Positions 10,472-21,937 of a stretch of 64,000 bases of DNA are shown here, piece by piece. Position 1 is the first letter of the stretch; the number at the start of each line of letters is the position of its first letter. This DNA is from Ancistrus triradiatus (taxonomy: Eukaryota > Chordata > Actinopteri > Siluriformes > Loricariidae): the NCBI GenBank assembly GCA_025084515.1, contig JAJAGP010000242.1, positions 62,001 to 126,000 on the forward strand, read 5' to 3'. The translations under genes were made by a program, and so were the position numbers. The notes under the pieces are model-generated. The model saw nothing but the letters and a program-made list of their open reading frames with translations, ran no database searches and was not told the origin of the DNA.

Positions 10472-11513
10472 TATGTATTGAGGAAAATTACCCAATATTA
10501 CATCAGCAAAGGTATGTGAACCTCTAGAAACAGCAGTTCATTTGAAGGTGAAATCTGAGTCTGGTGTTTTCAATCAGTGGGATGACAATTGGATGTGAGT
10601 GGGCACCCTGTTACACTAAAGAAAATGGGATTTTACTAATCTAGTCTAGGCTTCATAACACATTTGTGGCAGTGTCATGGCATGAACAAATGATATTACC
10701 AAGGACATTAGAAAAGCAATTATTGATGCTCCTAATGCTGGAAAAAAAATTTGTAAGAATTTGGATTTCCACTAGTCCACAGTCTGGCAGATTGTGCACA
10801 GATAGAGTCCATGGACCATTGTTACCCTCCCTAGGGGTGGTCAACCAACAAAGATCACTCTAAGAACAAGGCATGCAATAGCCTGTGAGGTCACAAAGGT
10901 ATCCAGGGTAACTTCTCAACAACTAAAGGACTCTCACTTTGGTTACTGTTAATGCTCATGAGTCCACCATTAGGAGAACAAAGAACAACAATGGTGTGAA
11001 TGGTGTCATCTGAAGCTTGCTGAAGGTCACGTGGATAAGGCATGAGGATATTGGAAAAATGTTTTGTGAATTGATGAGACCAAAATAGAATCGTTATTTC
11101 TGGACAAAAATACCCACTGCATTCCATCATAATAACCTTATTTCATCTGTGAAACATGATGGTTATACTGTCATGGTTTGGTAAATCTGGGCCAGGACTT
11201 CCATCCTTGATGGAACAGTGAATTCTGAATTACACCAGCAAATTGTAATGGAAAAAGTCAGGACTTTTGTTTGTGAACTGAATCTCAAGAGAATGTATGT
11301 AATGTATCAAGACAAGAACCCTACACGCAAGTGTTTCTACTAAACATGGTTAAAAAACAATAAAGATAACATTTTGGAAAAACAAAGTCCTGGCATTAAT
11401 TTAAGAGAAATGTTGTGGCATCAGTTCAAGTGAGTAAACGAACCAATATCCCCCCGGATTTGAAGCTGTTCTATATAGAGTAATGGAAAATTCTAAAGGA
11501 TTCACAAATTTTC
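10472..11513 (+). mobile_element. Tc1 family A copy, degraded
   Basis: The copy starts at a family-A internal TIR word (TGAGGAAAATTACCCAATAT). The remains of the transposase gene follow in + orientation: the HTH region around 10680-10860 (TTACCCTCC, TCAACCAACAAAGATCAC) and a DDE region near 11290-11440. It ends in GGAAAATTCTAAAGGATTCAC just before a hAT MITE; the last TIR bases are lost. Multiple frameshifts and stops make it inactive. A ~200-bp piece of the same insertion is duplicated at 7521-7726. Confidence 0.8.
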
Positions 11514-11527
11514 AACCAATGTTGTGC

Positions 11528-11928
11528 CAGTGTTGGGGGTAACGCATTACTTTGTTGCAGTAATGTTTTTTTTTTATAACAAAGTAATGTAACGCAATCT
11601 CACTCACTCACTTTCTTATGACCTGTATGTGTGCACATATACAGTATGACACATATGCACATTTTTTTTTTTTACATTTAATGTTGCTAGTTCTACTGCT
11701 ATATTTTGTTCCTAAATAAATGATGGACAGAAATATTGTTTATCATTGTTGTACTTTTCAGATTTGTTTGTACATTTGTTTCCAGTATATTTGTACAGGC
11801 TTTAAAATGTAACTTAATGCGTAATAACATTACATTTTCCAGGACGTAATGAGCAATCCCATTACAATTTTAGTTGAGTAATGAGTAATCAGTAATGATT
11901 ACTTTTTTGAGTAACTACCCAAACACTG
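11528..11928. mobile_element. hAT-like MITE
   Basis: The element is 401 bp with terminal inverted repeats: left CAGTGTTGGGGGTAACGCAT, right (reverse complement) CAGTGTTTGGGTAGTTAC. The interior repeats GTAATG-type words in both halves. The flanks are TGTTGTGC (11520-11527) and CATTGTGC (11929-11936), an 8-bp duplication matching at 6 of 8 positions, as expected for hAT. It contains no coding sequence. Confidence 0.8.
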
Positions 11929-11936
11929 CATTGTGC

Positions 11937-12522
11937 TAGTAAGCTTAATTTATGATGACACATTTGCTTTCAAGGCAGGATAAGCTTTACTCATTTCAGT
12001 GACACTTATGCTTAACCCTCCTTTTGTGTTCCAAGCAGTATTTCATCCTTGGTATTCATGGTCAAATTTAGCTGGATCATAACCCCAGTCATAAATAATT
12101 TAAAAACATTTATTACACCAGTTGTTGCACTATATATTTTTAGCAACCTCTTTATTATTTATATTTTGCACTTGAATTAGAATTCCAGTCATAATGTAAC
12201 AGATGTTACACATTTGAACAAAAATGAAATGAAACCACTGATTAGTAATTTTGTCTATTTGAGTTTGAACAAAAACATGAAACCTTATGCCAGTTCATAC
12301 CACAGAAACTATAGTTACCAAATTGAACAAAATTAATCACAACTATGGTTATTCTAGGAACTGGCTAAGTTAGGGTGTTTTGTAATCTTTGTAATCTTTG
12401 TAATCTTGTATCTAAAAAAGTCATGATGAGAAAATGACTCCAAGAAATCTAGTTGTTTTATTCTATTGTCCTCAATTTGATCCTAACTGATACTGAAACA
12501 GCTAAATACAAGGTTTCACAGT
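11937..12522. other. Unassigned AT-rich sequence
   Basis: No coding or structural signal was seen apart from a short triplication of GTAATCTTT at about 12383-12406. Confidence 0.5.
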
Positions 12523-12524
12523 TA

Positions 12525-13096
12525 CCGTATTTTTCGGACTATAAGGCGCACTTAAAATCCTTTAATTTTCTCAAAAATCGACAGTACGCCTTAAAATGCG
12601 GTGCGTCTAATGTATGAATTAATTCTGGTTGTGCTTTCTGATGTAGAACCGATTGTAGATGGTACACGGCGCTCATAAATCTGTCAAAATGTTTTAGCAA
12701 GGTCTTTGGTAGGTTACGAAGCTTAAGGCAATCGTAGTGCGCAGCATACCGGAGTAATACGGTATGTGCTTCAGCATTAGGGTACGTGCATTCATTCATT
12801 CATTTTCGAAGCGGATTTCAAACACAACGCTATCAGACACGCAGTACAACATGGACATAGAGCAGCTGCGAGAGAATTCAACATTAACAAATCAATGGTA
12901 CGGAAGTGGAGGAAGCAAGAAGACACCCTGCGCCAGGTAAAGACCAAACTGAGCTTCCGAGGGAACTTAAGGGTTTTGTTTCATTTCATGCGCCTTATAA
13001 CCCGGTGCGCTTTATGTATGAAAATATACCCGTTAGCAGTCGATCATTGATATTGTGTCTTATAATTCGGTGTGCTTTATGGTCCGGAAAATACGG
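12525..13096 (+). mobile_element. pogo-like Tc1/mariner element, internally deleted
   Basis: The inverted termini are CCGTATTTTTCGGACTATAA and, at the right end, GGTCCGGAAAATACGG. Both ends are bordered by TA (12523-12524 and 13097-13098), the target duplication of this superfamily. Near 12850-12965 the + strand still encodes HGHRAAAREFNINKSMVRKW and then RKQEDTLRQVKTKLSFRG, the helix-turn-helix region of pogo-type transposases. The DDE domain is missing, so this is a non-autonomous derivative. Confidence 0.85.
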
Positions 13097-13739
13097 TAAA
13101 TTGGTCTCAGACTATTAACATTTTCTTTCAAACACAATCATTAAACAGTCTACTGCCAAATGCATTGGTAATGCGCTTTTCAACAAGTTTATGAAATGTA
13201 TTGATAAAGATTACACTTCACTGGTAAGACGTGCATTAGACATGCGTGGGTGATTTTTGGGAGATGTGATTATCTTTTCTCATGGATTTGGAAAAAAAGG
13301 TTTTTTTCATTTTTGGGGGAAAACACATACATAAACTTTGAATAAACAAACAAAATGGATACACAGAAGTCTCATGTGATTAAAACCATTAAGACATTAA
13401 ACAAGAGTTATAAAGGGCTCCCTGTCATCAGTTCTCCAGAAGCTCACTGGAATGATCATAGACTCACAGATAATTAGGCGCATATTCAGCCCTGTCTATG
13501 TGGGAGTAAACAAGGCTTTACTTGTTTTGACTTGTTTTACTTGTCAACTAAATTCAAGGATCTGGTTGGAAAAATATATACGTACCTTAACTGACTATGT
13601 GTTACCAAGTATGTACTGTTTGTGTCATTGTATTAACTTTTTATCTCTTTTAAGAGATTTTGTACCTTATGCCCTATATTCATTGCGGAAGATATTTTTA
13701 TTTTCTAATATGGTAAAATTGAGTTTAAAATATCACTAC
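13097..13739. other. Unassigned sequence
   Basis: AT-rich DNA. An open frame at 13452-13796 has no recognisable domain and runs into a Tc1 fragment, so it is not called a gene. Confidence 0.4.
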
Positions 13740-13965
13740 AGATGGCATGTCATCTTTGATGGAACAATGAATTCTGAATTATACCAGAAAATTTAGAAAA
13801 TGTCAGGACATGTCAATGGGAACTGAATCTCTAGATAAAGTTAATAATGCAGTAAGACAATGGATCTAAGCAAACAAGTTGTTCTACTAAAGAATGGTTA
13901 AAGAAGAATAAAGTTAATAGTTAAAGTTGGAATGACCAAGTCAAAGTCCTGACCTGATGGACAAT
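13740..13965 (+). mobile_element. Tc1 family A fragment
   Basis: GATGGAACAATGAATTCTGA, CAAACAAGTTGTTCTACTAA, AGAATGGTTAAAGAAGAATA and CAAGTCAAAGTCCTGACC match the catalytic region of the other Tc1 copies in the window. Both ends are truncated. Confidence 0.75.
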
Positions 13966-15157
13966 AAGCCCTTGCTTACTGTTGGCGTTTCTAAAAATTG
14001 TCTGATGGAGTTCTGACCCCTGTTCAAGACATGTCTTGATGGACTTTGTTTTAGGAGAATACCACAGAAAGTTGATAAACTGACTTTTTGACTGAGGAGG
14101 AAACCTATGAAAAAGTCACTGTTTACATGCAGAGATTTATTACAGTCCAAATGAAATATAATCATTCTGAGTGCAAATCCCAACTGAACTGTTTATATGC
14201 ACACAAGACTCAGCAATATGATTTACATCCACTAAATGGAATGTGATACAAAGCTAAATGCATGCATTTAGTGTAAACTCTACCTCAGCCATGAGAAGGA
14301 TGTGAGCCCTGTCTGTCAGTAACAAGGATCTAGTTCAGTCATAAGTACATTGAATCTACATAAGAAACAGATGAGAGAGTTTCAATTCATGTCCTGCAAC
14401 ATTCTTACACATATGCATTGTCATCCATTTGCTTGAAAACATGTTTGAATAGAGTATTATTCAGGTTTGTTTTGCACTTGCCATGTTGAAATAGCTAAAA
14501 CATGCAAGATGATGCAATCTCACATGTGGAAAACATGCATATTGTCTGAGTGGAAATGTTATCAGATTACCCAACTCAATCACTCGGATAGAAATTTCAT
14601 TCATATTGGCCTCAGTCAGATTACTCAGTTTAATGGATGTGTATACATTACATGAACGCTTTCTGTTCTACATATCCATTGTTATGGCATCTGTGGTAGA
14701 TCGCTTGCAGAGATACAGAGACATCTTTTCCCAAATACCATATCCTGCCCTCTACATGAAATCTGGGTCAGCAACTTAACTATTAAGAGCTCTCTGTATA
14801 TTGGTTGTGTACCATCGCTTCTGTATTTCATTTATTTCTACATAATTGTTTTAGAAGCTCTACACTCTCCCAGGTGGGTTAAATAATTAAATTTACAAAG
14901 CATTTTGTTTATTTCTTTTATTTATTAGGTAAACAGAATGAAAACAAAGATTATGTGCAGTGTCGCTATTCTACAGCATATCATCACACATCAAAATGTT
15001 CTACCTGAAAACCTTTCAACTGCAGTAATATAAATAAATTATTGCAAACATTTGAAAATATTCAATGACAAAATTGTACATAATCATACATGATTTGTTT
15101 TAAACCTCAGTAAAAAATAAGCTATTCTGTACTTAGAAATGTTCAGTCACCTGTGAC
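13966..15157. other. Unassigned sequence
   Basis: No supported genes or repeats were found. Short open frames lack domains. Confidence 0.4.
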
Positions 15158-15233
15158 TGTGGCAGAAACCCTCAAAATGAGCGAGTGAGAGGGAGCGAGA
15201 GAGAAAGTGAGAGATCATTTTGAGGGTTTCTGC

Positions 15234-15261
<28 letters not shown>
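15158..15261. repeat. Perfect 23-bp hairpin with purine loop, abutting (CA)n
   Basis: The arm at 15158-15180 (TGTGGCAGAAACCCTCAAAA and TGA) is perfectly reverse-complementary to 15215-15237. The 34-base loop is almost all purines (GAGAGGGAGCGAGAGAG type). The right arm runs straight into a (CA)n microsatellite ending at about 15261. Confidence 0.85.
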
Positions 15262-15265
<4 letters not shown>

Positions 15266-15897
15266 AATCAAAACACAATCACACTCCGAGTAGCAAAAAC
15301 ACCAGAAAGGACTATTAGACACCTGGAGCAAGACCTATTATACTAAATGTGAAGATGCATTTATGTAGTACTGTGTTTCCCAGAATGCTCTGGACTAATA
15401 AGCCCCAGATTGCTTGCAGCTGTATAAGAAGGTATTAAAACTGAACCAAGGTGTGGTTCAGTGCCATGGCTGTAACTGCACTTCTAAACTTGTGGACAGT
15501 AACAGTAATGGGTCATCCCATTGTGTGAGTTCTGAAAGTGCAAAGAAACAGATTGATAAAGGATATCTATAAATAATGAGAGAGTTCTGTCATTTAAAAA
15601 GCAAGTTTCAAACTGAAATGAGTTTACAAAGGAACAACTTTAAAAGAGAGCAAGCTTGAAAAAAAAGAGTCATGAAATGAAGTGGTAATACTACAAACAG
15701 AAGACTGGGGAAAATATTGAAAAGTGAATATTTAAAGAAGAGAGCTGAATTAGATATATGAAAGAAGTATTTAAGATTGGAGTTAAAGTTAAGACATTAT
15801 TTGGTTTGGAAGAAACTTTTAGAGTAAAGAAATAGTGAAAGTGGTGAAAGAAAATGAAACAGAAAACCAATACTTATTTGAGTTTGGGAGTTCTTCA
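15262..15897. other. Unassigned sequence left of Harbinger element
   Basis: A-rich, purine-biased sequence with no coding features. Confidence 0.4.
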
Positions 15898-16090
15898 GGG
15901 TGTTTCAGAAAGCAGGATTAACTAAGCTCAGGTTGACTACCTCTGAGCTATCAAACTCTTTTTGTGTTTCAGGACAGGTAATAGCATTTACTTCAATCAA
16001 CTCTGAGTTAAGTTAATCCTGAGTAAAGCATGTCCAAGAGGAGATTAAAAAAAGCCCTCATCAATGGAATGCAAAGAACATGATTCAGAA

Positions 16091-17005
16091 TGGCCACGGG
16101 AGAAAAAACTCCTCATTCTCCCCAGTGGAGTCAGAAATACTAATGAATGTTTACTGGTCCTTCTCCAAAAATTAGCATATTGTGATAAAGTTAATTCTTT
16201 TCCGTAATGTAATGATAAAAATTAAACTTTCATATATTTTAGATTCATTGCACACCAACTGAAATATTTCAAGTCTTTTATTGTTTTAATACTGATGATT
16301 ATGCAGACCAGTATGCAGAATATGAGCATATATTTAGGAATATATTTAGTGAGCTGGCATGGCAGAAAATTGCTGACCAAGTCAATGCATGAGTAATAAT
16401 AAAAAAAAAATGTTTTATTCTGAGTGTTCCACTTATTCGATCATTTTATTTTACATTTTTGTGTGTGTACGCATGTTAAATATATATGCAGGTGCAACCC
16501 ACCAGTCACAAACCATATTTGCCAGCAACTGAAGATGACATACAAAAATATAGTCCAAACAGCTAAGGTATAATATTTTTACAAGCAATTGTGATGTTGT
16601 TTAGCCTACCCTACCTAATTAAAGTGTTATGCCATACATGTACTATAAGTAGCTAGTGAAATTTCCTAAAAAAAAAAAAAAAAAAAGGTAATTGTTCAGG
16701 CACTCCAACATTGCCAGTATTTCATATTGTCTATTTGAAAGCAATACCTAAACACCTTTGCACTGTACATACAAGTTTCCAAAATGTGTGTTAACTGAAT
16801 GTGTTCAAATGTGACCATCATTATAGCCAATAAAGAAAAAAGGCTGAGGGCCAAAAACACAGGTTGGGTTCCACCACCGAAGAGATGGCTAAAGAAATGG
16901 CTCTCAGTCAAAACAGTGGGCAGCCTATTGCTGAGGCATCACTGGAAGAAGCTTATCTGGCCCAACCACCCCCCGGGCACAAGGGCCTACATAAGAGTTA
17001 GTTGT
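16091..17005 (+). pseudogene. Harbinger Myb/SANT-like accessory protein remnant
   Basis: Blocks in order are SFSPVESEILMNVYW (about 16112-16157), ELAWQKIADQVNA (about 16350-16390), LKMTYKNIVQTAK (about 16528-16566) and, near 16840-17005, EMALSQNSGQPIAE followed by ASLEEAYLAQPPPGH. This is the layout of the NAIF1-like DNA-binding partner encoded by vertebrate Harbingers. Stops and frameshifts separate the blocks; some gaps could be introns. Confidence 0.8.
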
Positions 17006-17704
17006 TCCAACTAAGGATATATGTACATTCATCCGTTTGCCAGTGTGGGTTCAGTGACATCCATCCATTTATACTAGACACAACTTGGAACACAGATTTA
17101 CTTCTAGTGGTACAATTCTTTGTAATTGATTGCTGTTACTTTTTCAGATTCTTAGTTGTCCTTCAGTCATCGTAATCTGTTTCATGTAGGAAATTACAAT
17201 GAGGAAAAGGGTCCATCCACCTCCACATCACAACGTACCTCAGCAAGATGATATTCAGAATTTACCCATGATGTGAAACAGCTGTACAAGGTATACTTTG
17301 AGAAACAAATCGAACAGTTTAATTGATATCAGGAATGTTATCAAGATTGTTTACTGATTGAGTGGGATATTGTTGTTTTCTAATTGTGGAAATGTAGTGG
17401 AGAATCACATATGCCACAATAATGTCACATGACCTTTCCAGGGTGACACTGAGACAATGAAGGCACTGGAACCGGGCTTTGAAAATCCCAATGGTCATCT
17501 CTACCCTGGCTTGTGTCCTGCAGTGAGACAGGTTATAACGTTGCTGTGGGCAGGCTCAGATTCAGCAAATAGGGCTGGCAGGGTTACCCTCTGTCACTGA
17601 GCAGTTAACCATCAAACTCTCTTATGATAATAGGATACAGTTTAAATTACCAGTTGCCTAGGTGGGAACAACATATTTATTATAATAGAATATAGGTATA
17701 TGTA

Positions 17705-19656
17705 CAGGTACTCCCCATTTTACAATAGCCTGACATATATTCCACCTTTACAAAGTGAATCCAATAATAAACATAAACACATTCATCTGAAACAAAACTC
17801 TGAATTTTCCCAGGCAAGCGATACGCAGTACAACACTCTCCCGGATTCCTTTAGTGTGTGACGTAGGGAGTCAGGCATAAATGATGAGCAATGGGAAATG
17901 TAGTGAGGAAAAGTCGTGGTCATGGCCGAGTTTTAAACGCGTTGAATGTAGGCAGTGCTATGATACAGTGGTGCTTAAAAATTTGTGAACCCTTTACAAT
18001 TTTCATAAATATGACCTAAAACATCATCATATTTTCATACAAGTCTAAAAGTAGATAAAGAGAACCCGGTTAATCAAATGAGACAAAAATATAGTAGAAA
18101 ATGACCCAATATTACATATTAGTGAGTGGCAAAAGTATGTGAACCTTTGCTTTCAGTATCTGGTGTGACCCCCCTGTGCAGCAATAACTGCAACTAAATG
18201 TTTACTGTAACTGTTGATCAGTCCTGCACACCGGCTTTAGCCCATTCCTCTGTACAGAACAGCTTCAGCTCTGGGATGTTGGTGGGTTTCCTCACATTAG
18301 CTGCTCACTTCAGGTCCTTCCACAACATTTCGATTGGATTAAGGTCAGGACTTTGACTTGGCCATTCCAAAAACATGAAAACTTTATTCTTCTTTAACCA
18401 TTCTTTGGTAGAATGACGGAGTGTGTGCTTAGGTCGTTGTCTTGCTGCCAGACCCACCTTCTGTTAAGATTCAGTACAATGGACAGATGTCCTGATATTT
18501 TTTTTTTCCTTTAGAATTCTTTTACCTAATTTCAGAATTCATTGTTCCATCAATAATGGCAAAAGCCGTCCTAGTGCAGATGCAGCATAACAGGCTCAAA
18601 CCATGATACTACCACCACCCATGTTTCACAGATGGGATAAAGGTTCTTCTGCTGGAATGCAGTGTTTCCTTTTTCCAAACATCAATGCTTTGCTTTTAAA
18701 TGCAAAAGTTCTTATTTTGGTCTCATCCGTCCACAAAAACATTTCTTCCAATAGGCCCTCTGGCTGATCTTTAGCAAACTGCAGACGAGCAGCAATGTTG
18801 TTTTTGGGAGAGCAGTGGCTTTCTCCTTGCAAACCCTGCCATGCACACCATTGTTGTTCAGTGTTCTTCTGATGGTGGACTCAAGAACATTAATATTCAG
18901 CCAATGTGAGAGAGGCCTTCAGTTGTTAGGAGTTACCTGGGGTCCTTTGTGACCCTCACCAAGCATTACACGCCTTGCTCTTGGATTGATTTTGTTTGGT
19001 CGACCACTCCTGGGGAGGGTAACAATGGTCTTGGAATTTCCTCCATTTGTACACAGTCCTGTCTGAAAAGAGTCCAAACTCTTTAGAGATGGTTTTTGTA
19101 ACCTTTTCCAGGCCTGATGAGCATTAACAACTCTTTTTATGAGTCCTCAGAAATCTCCTTTGTTTGTGCCATGATACACTTCGACAAAACATGTTGTGAA
19201 GAGCAGACTTTGATCAGGATCCCTGTTCTTAAATAAACAGGGTTGGCCCACTCACACCTGATTGTCCATCCCATTGGATTGAAAAACACCTGACGCTTAA
19301 ATTTCACCTTCAAATGAATTGCTAATCCTAGAGGTTCACATACTTTTTGCCACTCACTAATATGTAATATTGGATCATTTTCCTCAAAAAAATAAATGAG
19401 GCAAGTATAAATATTTTTGTCTCATTTGTTTAACTGGGTTTCTCTTTATCTACTTTATAGGAACTTGGTGAAAATCTGATGATGTTTTTAGGTCATATTT
19501 ATGCAGAAATATAGAAAATTCTAAAGGGGATTCACAAACTTTCAAGCACCCACTGTATATTCATATATTATATTAAACCCCTCAGTTTTTGATTAAAATT
19601 CAACTTACAATGCAGTTGTGCGGAATGTCTTTCCATCGTAAATTGGAGACTACCTG
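17705..19656. mobile_element. TA-flanked MITE interrupted by Tc1
   Basis: The left end is CAGGTACTCCCCATTTTACA and the right end, reverse-complemented, is CAGGTAGTCTCCAATTTACG. Both are bordered by TA (17703-17704, 19657-19658). The element sits inside the Harbinger transposase gene. Without the Tc1 insertion (17966-19555) it is about 360 bp. Related ends occur at about 53968, near 33015 (GGGAGCACCTGTA) and near 37688. Confidence 0.8.
17966..19555 (-). mobile_element. Near full-length Tc1 family A element
   Basis: The element runs from CAGTGGTGCTTAAAAATTTG to CTTTCAAGCACCCACTG with TA on both sides. It is 1590 bp, the usual Tc1 size. Long terminal repeats each contain an inner AAAAGTATGTGAACC-type word. 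The transposase is on the minus strand. Around 18832-18626 it still reads ARLQFAKDQPEG and LWTDETKIRTF, the first catalytic aspartate region. Frameshifts and stops inactivate it. Confidence 0.9.
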
Positions 19657-20716
19657 TATATACTCACCATGGGTAAATCTATGTGTTGAAAATACATTCA
19701 CGGTAAATCTGAGTCATGCACAAAACCTGGCCACTCTGCTTGCACATCTCTGATGATGAAGGCTGCATTCACATATGATATTCAATAGTGGATAACATTA
19801 ATTAGCTGCAGTGGCTGTTGTGAATCATCTTTCATTGTTGAATGCAAAAGGCATTTAGGACTAGCTGCACATTAATGCCATGTAAAGATTTCCCATTCAC
19901 ATCATCTCCTTCATTTACTGAAGGAGCCATGATGGGAATATGAGTGCAATCTATGCAGCCAAGCCATACCTTATTAACTGATTAGTACTTCAAGTCTCAA
20001 AGCTTCATATTTAATAAATGACTTATTGCTTAGACTGATACCTGCAACTCTGTGGAATTCTTCTTTGATGAGTCCTGTGGATCCGTGACTTGACAATACA
20101 AAGATGCATAGTAACTGCAAGAATCAATGCAAGAGTCCCATTTCAATGCAAGAGTAACAATTCTGACAGCAAGTGGTTGCTTTATAAATATACTCATTGT
20201 CACTGATGTTATATAGAAAATTCCCATTGGCAAAAGACGGAGTGCAACACAAGAAATTTGCTCCGAACTCAGAGCATGTCCACGTTGTGATATGAGCGTT
20301 ATGAGGGCTGAGAAGATTGCTAACATATATGATCGACTGTGCAGAAAATTGGTCACGCTCACAGATAGTCACCAGGGAATGATAAACTTCCAAGCAGGGT
20401 CTCTGTCTCCTGACAGAGATTTTCTCCGCAGTATTTGTGGCTTCGATGTCAACTGATTCTTGAGAAAGGGTCATGCCAGTCTCACACCCACCTTCCGTGT
20501 GCTGGCTTCAGCTAGAGAGGAACAGAGAAACTGAGTGTTTAGTTGAAAGTAAGTAAAACTGCCAATGAGCAGGTTAGCTTAATGGAGTATGTTCCATAGT
20601 ACTGAAAACCTAGAGGTTACCCTTAACTGGCTTGTGGAACTGAAAACCTAGAGGTTCCCTAACTCTGGGTCAACTAACTCTGATGAGATTCACTAAACCT
20701 GCTTTCAGAAAATAAT

Positions 20717-20883
20717 ACCGTCCTTGTTCATTCTTAGCCACAGATTTATTGGTTTCTATCCTACTTCTGAATTAAGAATGGCATTTTAGTTATCCCCAAT
20801 GCAGGTGGATTTGTTTGCCATGGTGCAGTGGTAGGACACAGGCTCTGTGAAACGAGATCCCCAGGTTTCAAATTATACATATT
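20717..20883. other. Spacer between Harbinger and second Tc1 family
   Basis: Short non-coding stretch with no feature recognised. Confidence 0.4.
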
Positions 20884-21937
20884 CAGTGGGGCAAAAAAAG
20901 TATTTAGTCAGCCACTGATGGCTCTCACAGACCTGTAACTTCTTCCACTTGTTACCTGTATTAATGGCCACTGTTTGACCGTCGTTATCTGTATAAAAGG
21001 ACACCTGTCCACAGCCTCAAACAGTCAGACTCCAACTCATCCATGGCCAAGACCAAGCGTGTTGTCGAAGGACACCAGGAAGAAAAATTGGTAGACCTGC
21101 ACCAAGCTGGGAAGAGTGAACTCTGCGATAGCAAAGCAGGGGTTGGTGTGAATAATTTTTCAAAACTGTGAGAGTAATTTGTAAAAAATGGCAAGGGGAA
21201 GACATACAAAAACCATTGATAATCTCCCTCGATCTGGGGTCCCACGCAAGATCTCATGCCATGAGGTCAAAAATGAATCATGAGAACAGTGAGAGCCATG
21301 GGGGTGGAAACATCATGCTTTACTCCGGGGCTGTTTTTTGCTGCAAAGGGGGACAGGACGACTGATCCGTGTTTAAGGGAAGAATGAACGGTGCCATATA
21401 TAGTAAATATTTTAAGCCAAAACCTCCTTCCATCAGAGAGCGCATCAAAGATGGAATGTTGGCTGGGACTTCCAGCATGACAATGATCCCAAATAACACT
21501 GCTTGGGCAACAAAAGAGTGGCTCCATAAAAGCATTTCAAGGTCCTGGAGTGGCCTAGCCAGTCTCCAGACCTCAACCCCACAGAAAATTTTGTGGAGGG
21601 AATTGAAAGTCCATGTTACCCCAAAACATCAATGCTCTAGAAGAGATCTGCATGGAGGAATGGGCCAAAATACCAGCTACAGTGTGTGCCAACCTGGTGA
21701 AGACTTACAGGAAACGTTTGACCTCTGTCATTGCGAGCAAAAGTTATGTTACAAAGTATGAGAGTTTTTGCTATTGACCAAATACTTATTTTCCACCATA
21801 ATTGCAATTACATTTTTTCTCATTTTGCCTCTCATAGTTGAAGTGTACCTATGATGAAAATTACAGACCTCTCTCATTTTTTTAAGTAGGACAACTTGCA
21901 CAATCAGTGGCTGACTAAATACTTTTTTGGCCCACTG
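20884..21937 (+). mobile_element. Tc1 family B copy, internally deleted
   Basis: It starts CAGTGGGGCAAAAAAAGTAT and ends TACTTTTTTGGCCCACTG. It is about 1.05 kb, so several hundred bases are missing. At 21043 the + strand begins MAKTKRVVEGHQEEKLVDLH, the transposase HTH start. Later frames preserve a cysteine-free DDE region (ERIKDGMLAG; NNTAWATKEWLHK) in shifted pieces. The flank is TT on the left and TA on the right, so the left target base has mutated. Confidence 0.8.

Larger units (their letters stand above)
7727..10680. repeat. Copy B of the ~3-kb tandem duplication
   Basis: This repeats the order of copy A: the TTTTTTAACTAATACTGC start, minisatellite, LTR-like segment and Tc1 5' part. 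It lacks about 230 bp at the beginning: after GGGGAGGCTAATAGCC it resumes at the sequence equivalent to about 5012 in copy A. Unlike copy A, it continues into the rest of the Tc1 element, so B holds the original right-hand context and A the original left-hand context. Confidence 0.85.
17420..20474 (-). pseudogene. HARBI1-like Harbinger transposase remnant
   Basis: The N-terminal part at 20474-20030 reads FANGNFLYNISDNEY in one frame and LSSEQISCVALRLLP in another. The first catalytic region at about 19970-19900 reads GCIDCTHIPIMAPSVNE, then GDDVNGKSLHGINVQLV. The last catalytic region at about 17545-17465 reads YNLSHCRTQARVEMTIGIF and then KARFQCL, with the family's RVE glutamate. The two catalytic parts are separated by an inserted MITE and Tc1, and there are frameshifts between all blocks. 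In an intact element this enzyme would cut at the TIRs. Confidence 0.85.
15898..20716 (-). mobile_element. PIF/Harbinger DNA transposon, nested and degraded
   Basis: The left terminus GGGTGTTTCAGAAAGCAGG pairs with a right terminus ending CCTGCTTTCAGAAAATA (20698-20714). Between them lie the two genes expected of Harbinger: a HARBI1-like DDE transposase on the minus strand and a Myb/SANT-like protein on the plus strand. A MITE carrying a Tc1 (17705-19656) interrupts the transposase. Removing it leaves an element of about 2.9 kb. Both genes carry frameshifts and stops, so the element is inactive. Confidence 0.85.
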
